Assembly (NCBI RefSeq): GCF_001469865.1
Contig: NZ_LOPV01000101.1
Span: forward strand, 1-37,486
Origin: Haloferax profundi
GTDB lineage: Archaea > Halobacteriota > Halobacteria > Halobacteriales > Haloferacaceae
Reading direction: 5' to 3'
DNA length: 37,486 bases
Shown piece after piece: positions 24,244 to 33,020 of this stretch. The notes below the pieces were generated by a model. The model searched no databases. It had not been told where the DNA came from and saw only the letters and a program-made list of their open reading frames with translations. Within the stretch, counting starts at the first letter, position 1. Each line of letters starts with the position of its first letter. A program made the position numbers and the translations under genes.

Positions 24244-25779
24244 ATGGAGAGTCTCCGGGGGCACGGTGTCAAATACGGCGGGTTCGTCGTCGCTGCTATC
24301 GGCTTCTTCGCGACACGATACACAGTCCTCGAATCGATAGACTCCGGCGCGAGTCTCGGTGAGTTTCTCCTCGGGCAGGCGACGTTCCTCACTCTGGGGC
24401 TCGGGTTGACCGTCTTCGGAATCGGATTGGCCGTGAGTTCCTACGAGGAGTCGTTCGTCGACACCGTCGCCGCGTGGAGCGTCCTCGGGACCATCTCGAT
24501 GGTCCTCGTCCTCGGGTTGACGTTCGTCGGTATCGGGGACGCCGGCGAGGTGAGCGCAGTCACACAATCGACGCTCGTCGCGAACGTCCTCATCGGGGGG
24601 TCTATCGGTGGCGTCTTGACTGGGATCCGCGCAGCGATGAACAGTCGCCAACGCCGTGAACTGTCGAAGCAGGCAGACCGACTAACCGTGCTCAATCGTA
24701 TCCTTCGGCACGAAGTCCTGAACAAAGTCAACGTCATCAGAGGGTATGCAGACCTCGAACCCGGGGAGACAGCGTCGGGCGCGTCGAGTTTGCAGGTCAT
24801 CCAGCGAAACGCCGACCGTATCGACGATTCTATCACCGAGTTGCGGGCCATCGTCGGTCCGGCCGGTGAACGTCCGGTTCCGACGGACCTCCCCGCGGCC
24901 CTTCGGACCGCCATCGACGACGTTCGCTCGGTCCACGAGACGGCGACAGTGTCGCTCGATATCGACGCCCCAGAGGGCGTGCGAGCGTTGGCCGACGCGC
25001 ACGTCGACACCGCACTCCAGCACTTGATAGAGAACGCGGTTGTCCACGCCGACACGGCGGACCCGCACGTCTCGGTGCGCCTCGAAGCACAGGGTGACCG
25101 GGTCGTAGTCCACGTCGAAGACGAAGGCCCCGGCATCCCCGACGACGTTGCAGCAGTCGTCGAAGAACGGCAGCTCCCCGAGTACGACGACCCGACGACG
25201 GGGTTCGGCCTCACACTCGTCCGTCTCCTCGTCGTCGACAAGTACGGCGGTGTCATCGACGTCGAGGCGGGTGACAGTGGGTCCGTCGTGTCCGTGACCC
25301 TCGCGCGTCCGAACGACGACGTCGTCGGCGACACGACTGGATACGGGGTCCCACCGTGGGTGCTCGGCGTCACCGCTATCGCGGCAGTCGTCGCTGGCGT
25401 CGTGATGGGCCTCGTCTCGCAAGCACTCACGGGGTCGCTCGCCATCATCGGCGCGCTCTACGGCGTGATGAACGGCGGCGTCGGGTGGGTCCTCCACATC
25501 TTCCACAGTGTCGTCTTCGGTATCCTCTTCGCCGTCGTCGTCACCCGTCGCAATCCGTGGCAGGTTCTCCAACGACCCGAAGCGCTGACGGGACTGGGGG
25601 TGGGGTATGGCCTGTTCCTGTGGGTCTTCGCCTCCGGGTTCGTCATGCCGGTTTGGCTCAACGCCGTCGGCATCCCCGCACCCGTCCCGAACCTCTCGAC
25701 ACCAATCTTGGTCTCGCACGCTGTCTGGGGTGCTGTGTTCGGCGCGTTGTTCGCGGTGGGAACTGAGCGCCACCGCTGA
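24244..25779 (+). CDS. Histidine kinase flanked by two membrane domains
   Basis: The 511-residue protein has four N-terminal helices (about 10-130), a coiled segment, an H-box ILRHEVLNKVN (His156), and HATPase motifs IENAVVH (Asn264), DEGPGIP (293-299) and GFGLTLV (320-326). Unlike ordinary kinases, the chain continues after the ATPase into a second membrane region, residues about 370-510, with four helices. Two of its segments look duplicated: HSVVFGILFAV (421-431) and SHAVWGAVFGALFAV (491-505); His418, His421 and His492 fall in it. This end may sense a signal or transport something while the kinase core sits between. The ATG at 24244 has AGAATAAGTC (24207-24216) upstream. No response regulator is adjacent. 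Confidence 0.88.
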   Translation: MESLRGHGVKYGGFVVAAIGFFATRYTVLESIDSGASLGEFLLGQATFLTLGLGLTVFGIGLAVSSYEESFVDTVAAWSVLGTISMVLVLGLTFVGIGDAGEVSAVTQSTLVANVLIGGSIGGVLTGIRAAMNSRQRRELSKQADRLTVLNRILRHEVLNKVNVIRGYADLEPGETASGASSLQVIQRNADRIDDSITELRAIVGPAGERPVPTDLPAALRTAIDDVRSVHETATVSLDIDAPEGVRALADAHVDTALQHLIENAVVHADTADPHVSVRLEAQGDRVVVHVEDEGPGIPDDVAAVVEERQLPEYDDPTTGFGLTLVRLLVVDKYGGVIDVEAGDSGSVVSVTLARPNDDVVGDTTGYGVPPWVLGVTAIAAVVAGVVMGLVSQALTGSLAIIGALYGVMNGGVGWVLHIFHSVVFGILFAVVVTRRNPWQVLQRPEALTGLGVGYGLFLWVFASGFVMPVWLNAVGIPAPVPNLSTPILVSHAVWGAVFGALFAVGTERHR

Positions 25780-25879
25780 GTCGAGACCAGCCAGCGATTT
25801 GTCGACATGGCAGGGGGCCGTATGAACCGCGAGAACTGGCGCACAGGAGAGGTGACGGAACGCGGCCGCTGGCGGGTGT

Positions 25880-25892
25880 AAAAACAAGAAAA
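25880..25892 (-). terminator. T-rich terminator of ahcY
   Basis: On the minus strand TTTTCTTGTTTTT lies 20-33 bp after the ahcY stop codon. Such T-rich runs are the usual archaeal termination signal. The remaining part of the 133-bp gap to the kinase stop codon shows no gene. Confidence 0.6.
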
Positions 25893-25912
25893 CGGGCGTT
25901 GCGGTGCGTCGA

Positions 25913-27199
25913 TTACGTCCCGTGGGCCCAACTGCCCATGTATTCGCGCTGTTCGTCGGTCATCGAGTCGAACTCGATGCCTTCGGCTTCCAGTTTGATT
26001 TCGGCGACTTCCCGGTCGAGTTCGTCTGGCACGTCGTGGACGCCGGCGTCGTAGGCGTCGCCGTTCTGGACGATTTCACGGACGACGACGGCCTGCACGC
26101 CGAACGACTGGTCCATGACTTCGACGGGGTGGCCGAGTGCGATGGGCGACGCGAGGTTGACGAGGCGGCCCTCGGCGAGGACGTTCAGACGGCGGCCGTC
26201 TGCCATCTCGTAGGCGTCGACGCCGTCGCGGGCCTCGTACTGGTCCACGGCGAGGTCAGACAGGTCTTCGAGGTTGATTTCGATGTCGAAGTGACCGGCG
26301 TTGGCGAGGAGGACGCCGTCTTTCATGTTCTCGAAGTCCTCACGGGTGATGACGTCGCGGTTGCCGGTGGTCGTGATGAACACGTCGCCGACTTTCGCGG
26401 CCTCTTCCATCGGCATCACGTCGTAGCCCTCCATGTGGGCTTCGAGGGCGCGGCGTGGGTCGACTTCGGTGACGATGACGTCCGCGTTCTGGCCGGCGGC
26501 CTTCTTCGCGACACCCTTGCCACAGTAGCCGTAGCCACCGACGACGACGTTCTTGCCGGCGTACGAGAGGTTGGTCGTCATGGCGATGGTCGCCAGCGAC
26601 GACTCGCCCGTGCCGTGGACGTTGTCGAAGAGCGTCTTCATCGGCGTGTCGTTCACGGCGAAGACGGGGTACTGGAGTTCGCCGTCTTCGTCCATCGCGC
26701 GCAGACGGTGGACACCCGTCGTCGTCTCTTCTGCGCCGCCGAGGATGGTGTCGATGAGTTCGGGGTACTCCTCGTGGATGGTGAAGACCATGTCCATGCC
26801 GTCGTCGACGGTGATAGTCGGTTCGTGGGCGATGACCGCGTCGATGGCGGCGTAGTAGTCGTCGTCGCCGACGCCGCGGACGGCGTAGGAGGTGATGTCG
26901 TCGTGTGCGTCGAGGGCGGCGGACACGTCGTTGTGGGTCGAAAGCGGGTTGCACCCCGTGATGGCGACTTCCGCGCCACCGAGGGCCAGCAGTTCGACGA
27001 GGTTCGCCGTCTTCGCCTCGACGTGCATGGCCATCCCGATGACCTCGCCGTCGAGCGGTTTGTCGGCCTCGAACTGGTCACGCAGTTCCTGCAGGATGGG
27101 CATGTGCTGGAGCGCCCAGTCCATCTTGCGGCGTCCCTCGTTCCGTGCGGCCTCGACGTCGTCGAGGTGCTCGGAGACAGGAGCGTAGTGTTCGCTCAT
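25913..27199 (-). CDS. ahcY: Adenosylhomocysteinase (S-adenosyl-L-homocysteine hydrolase)
   Basis: AhcY splits S-adenosylhomocysteine into adenosine and homocysteine with bound NAD, clearing the inhibitory product of SAM-dependent methylation. The 428-residue protein has the substrate region TGCNPLSTHND, the conserved DTPMKTLFDN and GTGESSLA (about 190-210) with active-site Lys, Asp and nearby Thr/Ser, and the NAD loop VVGGYGYCGKGVA. The C-terminus contains the conserved PVEVMDQSF signature. The ATG at 27199 begins the conserved protein; upstream in-frame sequence is unrelated. Length fits the compact archaeal form. A wHTH gene is divergent across 104 bp, and an MTA/SAH deaminase follows that gene. 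Confidence 0.96.
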   Translation of the reverse strand: MSEHYAPVSEHLDDVEAARNEGRRKMDWALQHMPILQELRDQFEADKPLDGEVIGMAMHVEAKTANLVELLALGGAEVAITGCNPLSTHNDVSAALDAHDDITSYAVRGVGDDDYYAAIDAVIAHEPTITVDDGMDMVFTIHEEYPELIDTILGGAEETTTGVHRLRAMDEDGELQYPVFAVNDTPMKTLFDNVHGTGESSLATIAMTTNLSYAGKNVVVGGYGYCGKGVAKKAAGQNADVIVTEVDPRRALEAHMEGYDVMPMEEAAKVGDVFITTTGNRDVITREDFENMKDGVLLANAGHFDIEINLEDLSDLAVDQYEARDGVDAYEMADGRRLNVLAEGRLVNLASPIALGHPVEVMDQSFGVQAVVVREIVQNGDAYDAGVHDVPDELDREVAEIKLEAEGIEFDSMTDEQREYMGSWAHGT

Positions 27200-27303
27200 A
27201 GGGGGTGCTTCGGCGAGGTGTCCGAAAACCCTACCGAAGGCGGATGCGACGAGCGCCCCCGAATCTACAAGTGTCAACGGAGCGATTACCATAGCGAGGC
27301 GCG

Positions 27304-27615
27304 ATGCTCGTTATAGACAACGGCACCACGATGGCCGAGCAAGAGCTGTTCGCCCTGATGAGCGCACCGGCAGTCCCCGACCTGTTGCGCGTGGCCGACG
27401 AGCCACTGACGGTCAAAGAGCTGAGTTGCCGCGCTGGCGTCCCGCTCTCGACAGCCTACCGGGAGGTCAAGCGCCTCCACGAGGCGTCCCTCCTGGAGAA
27501 GACCATAATGGTGGACCACAGCGACGGCCGACACGTCTCGCAGTACTGTCGGACGTTCGAGACGATGGAGGTTCGCGTCACCGACGACGGCCTTCGCATC
27601 GAACTCGCCGGGTGA
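27304..27615 (+). CDS. Small winged-helix transcriptional regulator
   Basis: The 103-residue protein has a winged helix at about residues 15-90: a first helix (LFALMSAPAVPDLLRV), the HTH (LTVKELSCRAGVPLSTAYREVKRL, where the second helix is GVPLSTAYREVK) and a strand wing. This is the ArsR-like arrangement common in haloarchaeal one-domain regulators. Cys43 and Cys82 are present but not in a known metal motif. It is divergent from ahcY and convergent with the MTA/SAH deaminase, so a role in SAH metabolism is suggested by position only. The ATG at 27304 follows GATTACC (about 27279-27285); an ATG at 27331 is an alternative. Confidence 0.8.
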   Translation: MLVIDNGTTMAEQELFALMSAPAVPDLLRVADEPLTVKELSCRAGVPLSTAYREVKRLHEASLLEKTIMVDHSDGRHVSQYCRTFETMEVRVTDDGLRIELAG

Positions 27616-27667
27616 CACCGACGCCGTGGGAGTGGAGTCCGTTCGCGTGAGAAAAGAGTAGTCGCAG

Positions 27668-28960
27668 TTAGACGCGTTCGTGAAGTGCGTCGACGGTCGA
27701 GCGAGCGCGGTCCACGACGGCCGATTCGTCGAGCGTCAGGACCTCACGGTCACGCATCAAGACCTGCCCGTCGCAGATGGTGTGCCGAACGTCCGACCCG
27801 CGGGCGGCGTAGACGAGGTGACTCACGAGGTTGGTCGCGGGCGTGAGGTGCGGTGCGTCGAAGTCCACGACGGCGATGTCCGCGACGCCACCGACTTCGA
27901 GCGTGCCGCCCGGAAGACCGATAGCGTCGGCAGAACCGGCCGTCGCCATGTCGAGCACGTCGGGAGCAGCGACGGCGCTCGCGTCGTCTGCTGCGAGTTT
28001 ACCAATCATCGCCGCGTCGCGCATCTCGTCGAACATGTCGAGGTCGTTGTTCGAGGCGGCCCCGTCGGTGCCGATACCGACGGTGACGCCCGCGTCAAGC
28101 ATGTCCTGTACCGGTGCCATCCCAGAGGCGAGTTTCATGTTCGACGCCGGGCAGTGGACGACGCCCGTCCCCGCGTCGGCGAGCAGCGAAATCTCTTCGT
28201 CGTCGACGTGGACGCCGTGGGCGATGAAGTCGGCGTCCGTGAGCATGCCGAGGTCCCGTGCGTAGGCAAGCGGACGCTCGTCGCGTTCCTCGACGATGGG
28301 GTCGACTTCGTTCGTCGTCTCGTTGGCGTGGTAGTGGACGGGGATGCCTTCGTCGTGAGCCTCGGCAGTCGCCTCACTGAGGTACTCCTCGTCGACCGTC
28401 GTCAGCGAGTGCGGCATGACCGCCGTCCGAATCCGGCCGTCGGCAGCGCCGTCGAACTCGCGGGCCACGTCGAGGCTCTCTTCGATGTCCTCCCACGCGT
28501 CTTCCTCGTCTTTGCCGATGGTGACGACGCCGTGTCCGACGCGGGCGCGGAGGCCGGCCTCTTCGATAGCGGCGACGACTTCGGGGACGTGGAAGTACAT
28601 GTCCGCGAACCCGGTGGTCCCCGATTTAATCATCTCGACCAGTCCGAGTTCCGCGCCGACGCGCACGTCCTCGGGCGTGAGCGCCGCTTCCGTCGGCCAG
28701 ATGTCTTCCTGAAGCCACGCGTCGAGTGGCTTGTCGTCGGCGTAGCCCCGGAGGAGCGTCATCGAGACGTGGCAGTGGGCGTTGACCAATCCGGGCATGA
28801 CGAGACAGCCCTCGGCGTCGAGCGTCTCGGACGCCTCGGCGTCGATATCTGACCCGATATCGAGGATGGTTCCCTCGTCGCGGTCCACGAGAACGTCCGC
28901 GTCTTCGACTGTCCCGTCGGGACGGAGTACCCGACCGTCCGTGATTCGCAGCGTGTCCAT
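27668..28960 (-). CDS. mtaD: 5'-methylthioadenosine/S-adenosylhomocysteine deaminase
   Basis: This amidohydrolase deaminates methylthioadenosine, SAH or 5'-deoxyadenosine to the inosine form. The 430-residue protein shows the metal set: NAHCH (His62, His64), VHYHANET (His209, His211, Glu214), the AHGVHVDD helix (about 248-254) and GTDGAASNND (Asp299). The N-terminal strand region (about 1-58) and the C-terminal beta-sandwich end are those of the ATZ/TRZ-like group. Length is typical (about 430). The ATG at 28960 begins the conserved protein; it has no obvious TATA at the leaderless distance, so a short leader is likely. It converges on the wHTH gene and shares the substrate SAH with AhcY. Confidence 0.9.
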   Translation of the reverse strand: MDTLRITDGRVLRPDGTVEDADVLVDRDEGTILDIGSDIDAEASETLDAEGCLVMPGLVNAHCHVSMTLLRGYADDKPLDAWLQEDIWPTEAALTPEDVRVGAELGLVEMIKSGTTGFADMYFHVPEVVAAIEEAGLRARVGHGVVTIGKDEEDAWEDIEESLDVAREFDGAADGRIRTAVMPHSLTTVDEEYLSEATAEAHDEGIPVHYHANETTNEVDPIVEERDERPLAYARDLGMLTDADFIAHGVHVDDEEISLLADAGTGVVHCPASNMKLASGMAPVQDMLDAGVTVGIGTDGAASNNDLDMFDEMRDAAMIGKLAADDASAVAAPDVLDMATAGSADAIGLPGGTLEVGGVADIAVVDFDAPHLTPATNLVSHLVYAARGSDVRHTICDGQVLMRDREVLTLDESAVVDRARSTVDALHERV

Positions 28961-29125
28961 GTCGGGCGTTCGGGTCGGGTCCGTCGTGAATCCACCGTCT
29001 CGTGACGGCGCATTCGCGCCAGTCCGAAACCCCGCTCTGGACCGTCGTTGGGGACGACTAGTCCGATTCCCGAAGAACGAGAACGAGCGAACCCTCTTAC
29101 CTACACCCCCCAATTATGCAGGTAC

Positions 29126-29476
29126 ATGGAGCCCCTGTTACGGTTCGCGCTCGTTCCGGGGCACGTCCAGACCGCAGAGAGTCCGTTCGTCACCGTCGTC
29201 GTCGCCCTCGCAGGCATCGCCTCGGTGACGCTCGCAGGGCTCGGCGTCGCGGTGTTCTACCGCCGGCAGACTCGGTCGCACCTGCTCATCGCGTTGGCAC
29301 TCCTCGCCTTCGCGTCGCGGGCAGGTATCGCGGCCCTCTCGTTCGGCGGCGTCCTCTCGGACTTCGACCACCACGTCGTCGAACACGCCCTCGACCTCGT
29401 GATGGCTGGACTCGTCCTCGCGGCCATCTACTACGCCCGGACTATCGAGCGCGAAACAGGGGTAAACGAACCATGA
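29126..29476 (+). CDS. Membrane protein co-transcribed with a wHTH regulator
   Basis: The 116-residue product has three hydrophobic segments (about 20-45, 52-75 and 88-105) with the polar loop FYRRQTRSH between the first two. It ends with ERETGVNEP. Its stop codon overlaps the start of the next gene (ATGA at 29473-29476), which implies translational coupling with the wHTH protein. Similar three-TM/HTH pairs occur in haloarchaea, and may sense a membrane signal for the regulator; this is inference. The ATG at 29126 follows CTCTTACC (about 29093-29100). Confidence 0.75.
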   Translation: MEPLLRFALVPGHVQTAESPFVTVVVALAGIASVTLAGLGVAVFYRRQTRSHLLIALALLAFASRAGIAALSFGGVLSDFDHHVVEHALDLVMAGLVLAAIYYARTIERETGVNEP

Positions 29477-29985
29477 GCGAGACACGAATCCGCGTCGCAG
29501 ACCACATCAAGCACAACCCGGGAGTCCACTTCAACGAGCTCGTGCGCGCGCTCGACCTCGCACCCGGCCAAGTACAACACCACATCCGTCGCCTCCTCTC
29601 TGACGAGACGGTCCTTCGAACCGAGTTCTACGGGCGAACCCACTACTACCCGCCCGAGTTCGACGAGTGGGAGCGCGGGGCCCTCGCACTCGTCCGACGA
29701 GAGACCGCTCGCGACATCCTCGGCCACCTCATCGAACACGGTGACGCCCGCCCCGACGACGTGGCCGACGCAATCGGCGTCGCCCGAAGCACGCTGGAGT
29801 GGCACCTCAACCACCTCACCGAACGCGACGTCGTCCGCAAAGAACGTGACCTGCACAACCGCGTGACGCTCGTCCTGACGCACCCCAACCGGACGGCCAA
29901 ACTCCTGGGCGAGGTATCGCCGTCGCTCCCCGAACGGTTTGTCGACCGGTTCGACCGCCTCATCGACACGCTCGTCGAAGGCTGA
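29473..29985 (+). CDS. Two-winged-helix transcriptional regulator
   Basis: The 170-residue protein contains two winged-helix domains in tandem: residues about 1-68 (VADHIKHNPGVHFNELVRAL then PGQVQHHIRRL) and about 72-140 (TARDILGHLIEHGDARPDDVADAIGVARSTLEWHLNHL). The recognition helices QVQHHIRRL and STLEWHLNHL are similar, as expected of a MarR/ArsR-like tandem repeat. It is translated from the ATGA overlap with the upstream three-TM gene and probably works with it. Targets are unknown; the hisG gene starts 87 bp downstream but appears to have its own TATA box. Confidence 0.85.
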   Translation: MSETRIRVADHIKHNPGVHFNELVRALDLAPGQVQHHIRRLLSDETVLRTEFYGRTHYYPPEFDEWERGALALVRRETARDILGHLIEHGDARPDDVADAIGVARSTLEWHLNHLTERDVVRKERDLHNRVTLVLTHPNRTAKLLGEVSPSLPERFVDRFDRLIDTLVEG

Positions 29986-30072
29986 GCGGCCGACCGTTCG
30001 TCTGCCGGCATCGCATTTCCACTCACTTGCACCGGTCGAAAGCCAATTAGCCCCAGAGTGTGAGGTGTCGGT

Positions 30073-30918
30073 ATGCGAATCGCCGTGCCCAACAAGGGTC
30101 GTCTGCACGAACCGACCATCGACCTCTTGGAACGTGCCGGACTACACCTCGACAACGGTGCCGAGCGGAAACTCTACGCCGACACCGTCGACTCCGACGT
30201 GACGGTTCTCTTCGCCCGCGCCGCGGACATCCCCGAGTACGTCCGCGACGGGGCCGCCGAAATCGGTATCACTGGCCTCGACCAGGTCCGCGAGTCCGGA
30301 CACCGACTCGCAGAACTGCTCGACTTGGGGTACGGAAAGTGCCGCCTCGTCCTCGCCGCCCCGGAAGACGGCGACATCGAGTCAGTCGCCGACGTGTCCG
30401 GTAAAGTCGTCGCCACCGAGTTCCCGAACATCGCCCGCACGTACTTCGACGAGGAAGGCATCGACGCCGAAGTCGTGGAAGTGACGGGCGCGACGGAACT
30501 CACCCCGCACGTCGAGATGGCCGACGCCATCATCGACATCACCTCGACGGGGACGACGCTCCGCGTCAACCGCCTCGGCGTCGTAGACGAAGTGCTGTCG
30601 TCGTCCGTTCGTCTCTTCGCCCACCCCGACGCCGTCGACGACCCGAAAGTCGCCCAACTCGTGATGGCGCTCGAATCGGTCCTGACCGCAGAGGGCAAGC
30701 GTTACCTGATGATGAACGCGCCCCGCGAGAAACTCGACGACGTGCGCGAGGTCATTCCGGGCCTCGGCGGTCCCACTGTGATGGACGTCGCCGGCGACGA
30801 CACCGTCGCCGTCCACGCCGTCGTGAACGAACGCGACGTGTTCGAAGTCGTCAGCGACCTCAAGAAAGTCGGGGCGAGTGGTATCCTCGTCACCGAAATC
30901 GAGCGACTCGTCGAATAG
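30073..30918 (+). CDS. hisG: ATP phosphoribosyltransferase HisG, long form
   Basis: HisG makes phosphoribosyl-ATP from PRPP and ATP, the first and feedback-inhibited step of histidine synthesis. The 281-residue protein begins [11 protein letters not shown], has the PRPP-contacting stretch TSTGTTLR (about 156-163) and a C-terminal ACT-like domain (about 205-281) which in long-form HisG binds histidine. No HisZ is needed. The gene stands alone, without other his genes, as is usual in haloarchaea. CAATTAGCC (30042-30050) before the ATG at 30073 is a plausible TATA box. It converges on the CPBP protease with just 9 bp between stops. Confidence 0.95.
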   Translation: MRIAVPNKGRLHEPTIDLLERAGLHLDNGAERKLYADTVDSDVTVLFARAADIPEYVRDGAAEIGITGLDQVRESGHRLAELLDLGYGKCRLVLAAPEDGDIESVADVSGKVVATEFPNIARTYFDEEGIDAEVVEVTGATELTPHVEMADAIIDITSTGTTLRVNRLGVVDEVLSSSVRLFAHPDAVDDPKVAQLVMALESVLTAEGKRYLMMNAPREKLDDVREVIPGLGGPTVMDVAGDDTVAVHAVVNERDVFEVVSDLKKVGASGILVTEIERLVE

Positions 30919-30927
30919 CGCTCGCGC

Positions 30928-31872
30928 TCACTTCTTCTGCCATCGTAACTCTGGCACCGTCACACCCGGGTCGAACTGAACTTCGCCGTACCTGAATCTG
31001 ACGTACAACGCGATAGCCGCCATGCCGACGAGCATCGCGCCGACACCGAGGAGTCCCGCCTCGGGGCCGAACGCGCCGCCGGTGACGAGGTCCGGTCCGC
31101 GTTCCGTCGTCTCAACGAACGACGACCCGAAGTCGAGGCCGCTGACGGCGAATCCGTAGACGCCGCCTTGGACGAAGTTCCACGAGATGTGGATGCCGAC
31201 GGGAATCGCGAGGTCACCCGTGAGGACGTACCCGAGGCCGAGCATGACGCCCGCGAGCGTGATGCTGAGCGTACTCGCGAGACTCGCGTTCGGATTCTGC
31301 AAGTGTGCGAGACCGAAGAGGGCCGCAGAGACGACGAGGGCGACGGTCAGCGCCGTCGGGACGTCGAATCGCCAGCGCATCCCCTCGGCGATGTCTGTGA
31401 GGACGACCCCTCGTAAGAGGAGTTCCTCTGCGATGCCGACAGAGACGAAAAACAGGAACAGTGCGGCAGCGCCGGTGAGGCGGTCCACACCGAATCCAAC
31501 GCCGTCGACGACGACCCACCCAGTGACGAGACCGATGGCGAAGATACCGGACATCAAGACGCCGCCGAGGACGAGTCCGAACGCGAGGTCGACCGCCCAG
31601 TCGCGGTCGATGCCGAATCCGAGGTCTGCAATCGTCCGCCGGTCGACGTAGCGGGCCGCGACGAATCCGCCGATTCCGGTCGCGCCAGTCAGGACGACCG
31701 AGACGAAGAGTCTGGCGAGTGCGCTCGTCTCCAGCAGGTCGGAGAGGACGGCACCGATGCCGACACCGACGACGAGTGAGACGAAGACGACGACGACGAC
31801 TGTCGCGAGGAGTCGAACCGGGGCGCGCGGGCGTCGTTCGGCGTCGTTCCAGACGAGTCTGCGGGGAGACAC
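30928..31872 (-). CDS. CPBP-family intramembrane glutamic endopeptidase (Rce1/Abi-like)
   Basis: The 314-residue membrane protein has about eight helices and the CPBP active-site set: EELLLR (Glu149, Glu150, Arg154), FGLAH (Phe186, His190) and HISWN (His228, Asn232). The nearest relatives are CAAX prenyl-protease-like enzymes and bacterial immunity or processing proteases; the natural substrate is not predictable. The start is a GTG at 31872-31870; TTAACC on the minus strand (about 31894-31901) sits about 26 nt upstream, consistent with leaderless transcription. The next gene on the same strand is a four-TM protein, 55 bp upstream. Confidence 0.9.
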   Translation of the reverse strand: MSPRRLVWNDAERRPRAPVRLLATVVVVVFVSLVVGVGIGAVLSDLLETSALARLFVSVVLTGATGIGGFVAARYVDRRTIADLGFGIDRDWAVDLAFGLVLGGVLMSGIFAIGLVTGWVVVDGVGFGVDRLTGAAALFLFFVSVGIAEELLLRGVVLTDIAEGMRWRFDVPTALTVALVVSAALFGLAHLQNPNASLASTLSITLAGVMLGLGYVLTGDLAIPVGIHISWNFVQGGVYGFAVSGLDFGSSFVETTERGPDLVTGGAFGPEAGLLGVGAMLVGMAAIALYVRFRYGEVQFDPGVTVPELRWQKK

Positions 31873-31927
31873 GTCCGTCGATTCTCCCGCATCGGTTAAG
31901 AATGTACGCCGGGCGTCCGGTGGTCGC

Positions 31928-32308
31928 TTAGAGTGGTGCGCTAGTCAAGATGACGAGGAGGCCAAACAGGACGAACCCAAGGATGACGGTCACGACGAAG
32001 TGGATGAACACCACGTAGGCCGAAAGTCGGTTCGACCGGCCGTAGAGGTACTTGACGAGCGTGAAGTCGAGACCGATTGCGAGGGCCAACGCGACGAACG
32101 AGTTCCACCCGAACGTGGTGAAGACGACGGCGATTGCCGCCGGAACTGGGCCGACGGCGAACGCCTTCTTGAGTTCGACGTCACCGAGGACGTTCCGCAC
32201 GGCGATGTGCGCAGTGAGAGAGAGAAACAACGCGAACAGCGCGAAGGTTCCGGCGACGGCAGTGACCGGCGCGCCAGAAGCGGCCGTCTGCAAGATGAGC
32301 GCGTCCAT
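31928..32308 (-). CDS. Four-TM membrane protein, unknown function
   Basis: The 126-residue protein starts with a short hydrophilic-poor segment and has about four membrane helices (near 15-37, 50-70, 71-88 and 98-122) with a polar loop YLYGRSNRLSAY between the last two. I do not recognise the family. The ATG at 32308 follows CTAAGTTCG on the minus strand (about 32328-32336), about 24 nt upstream. It lies upstream of the CPBP protease on the same strand with a 55-bp gap, and downstream of tbp; the order suggests but does not prove co-transcription with the protease. Confidence 0.75.
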   Translation of the reverse strand: MDALILQTAASGAPVTAVAGTFALFALFLSLTAHIAVRNVLGDVELKKAFAVGPVPAAIAVVFTTFGWNSFVALALAIGLDFTLVKYLYGRSNRLSAYVVFIHFVVTVILGFVLFGLLVILTSAPL

Positions 32309-32392
32309 ATCGGCGCATCGGACGCGACGAACTTAGGTTCGGTCGATTCGCGACGAGACAAACGCGACGAAACGAAACGGAACGGAACCGAG

Positions 32393-32962
32393 TTAGAGCG
32401 ACCCGGACAGCAACCCGAGTTCGGAGAGACGCGAGATGATGACGTCCACCGCCTCCTTTGCGTCTTCGGGTTTCTTGCCGCCCGTGATGACGAGTTTGCC
32501 CGACCCGAAGAGGAGTGCGACCACGCTCGGTTCGTCCAGACGGTAAACGAGACCAGGGAACTGCTCGGGTTCGTACTCGATGTTTTCGAGGCCGAGGCCG
32601 ATAGCGATGGCGTTGAGGTTCAGGTTCTCGCCGAGGTCCGCGCTGGTGACGATGTTCTGGACAGTGATTTCGGGGTCGTCGTCGACGGGAATCTGGAGTT
32701 CACGAAGCTTGTCGAAGACGATACCGAGGCTCTCGTGTACGTCGTCGGTCGATTTCGCGCCGGTACAGACAATCTTCCCCGAGCGAAAGATGAGCGCCGC
32801 AGACTTCGGATTCTGTGTCCGATAGACGAGTCCCGGGAACTGTTCCGGGTCGTAGTCGGCACCTTCGAGGTCCATGGCCACACTCTGGAGGTCGAGTTCT
32901 TGGCCGATTCCCGTGGAGGCGACGACGTTCTCGATGTTGATGGTGTCCTTGGGGTCGGTCAT
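32393..32962 (-). CDS. tbp: TATA-box-binding protein TBP
   Basis: TBP binds the promoter TATA box and recruits TFB and RNA polymerase. The 189-residue protein is a clear tandem repeat of two saddle halves: residues about 8-95 (INIENVVASTGIGQELDL... QFPGLVYRTQNPKSAALIFRSGKIVCTGAKS shortened) and about 99-185 (ITVQNIVTSADLGENLNL..., FPGLVYRLDEP, LLFGSGKLVITGGKK). Length matches the archaeal core. Many Haloarchaea have several tbp genes; this may be the main one. Three TATA-like boxes sit before its ATG, listed separately. Confidence 0.97.
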   Translation of the reverse strand: MTDPKDTINIENVVASTGIGQELDLQSVAMDLEGADYDPEQFPGLVYRTQNPKSAALIFRSGKIVCTGAKSTDDVHESLGIVFDKLRELQIPVDDDPEITVQNIVTSADLGENLNLNAIAIGLGLENIEYEPEQFPGLVYRLDEPSVVALLFGSGKLVITGGKKPEDAKEAVDVIISRLSELGLLSGSL

Positions 32963-32967
32963 GCAAC

Positions 32968-32998
32968 AATTTAAGTCACGTATTTAAGGTTTAAAAAG
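32968..32998 (-). promoter_or_regulatory. Stacked TATA-like boxes in front of tbp
   Basis: Read on the minus strand, TTTTTAAA (32990-32998) is centred about 31 nt upstream of the tbp ATG and is the likely promoter. TTAAATA (32981-32987) and CTTAAATT (32968-32975) lie between it and the start codon, too close to be ordinary promoters for this gene. Three TATA-like boxes in 31 bp before the TBP gene suggest direct autoregulation. Confidence 0.6.
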
Positions 32999-33020
32999 AT
33001 TGGTGCAAGAGATTGACAAT

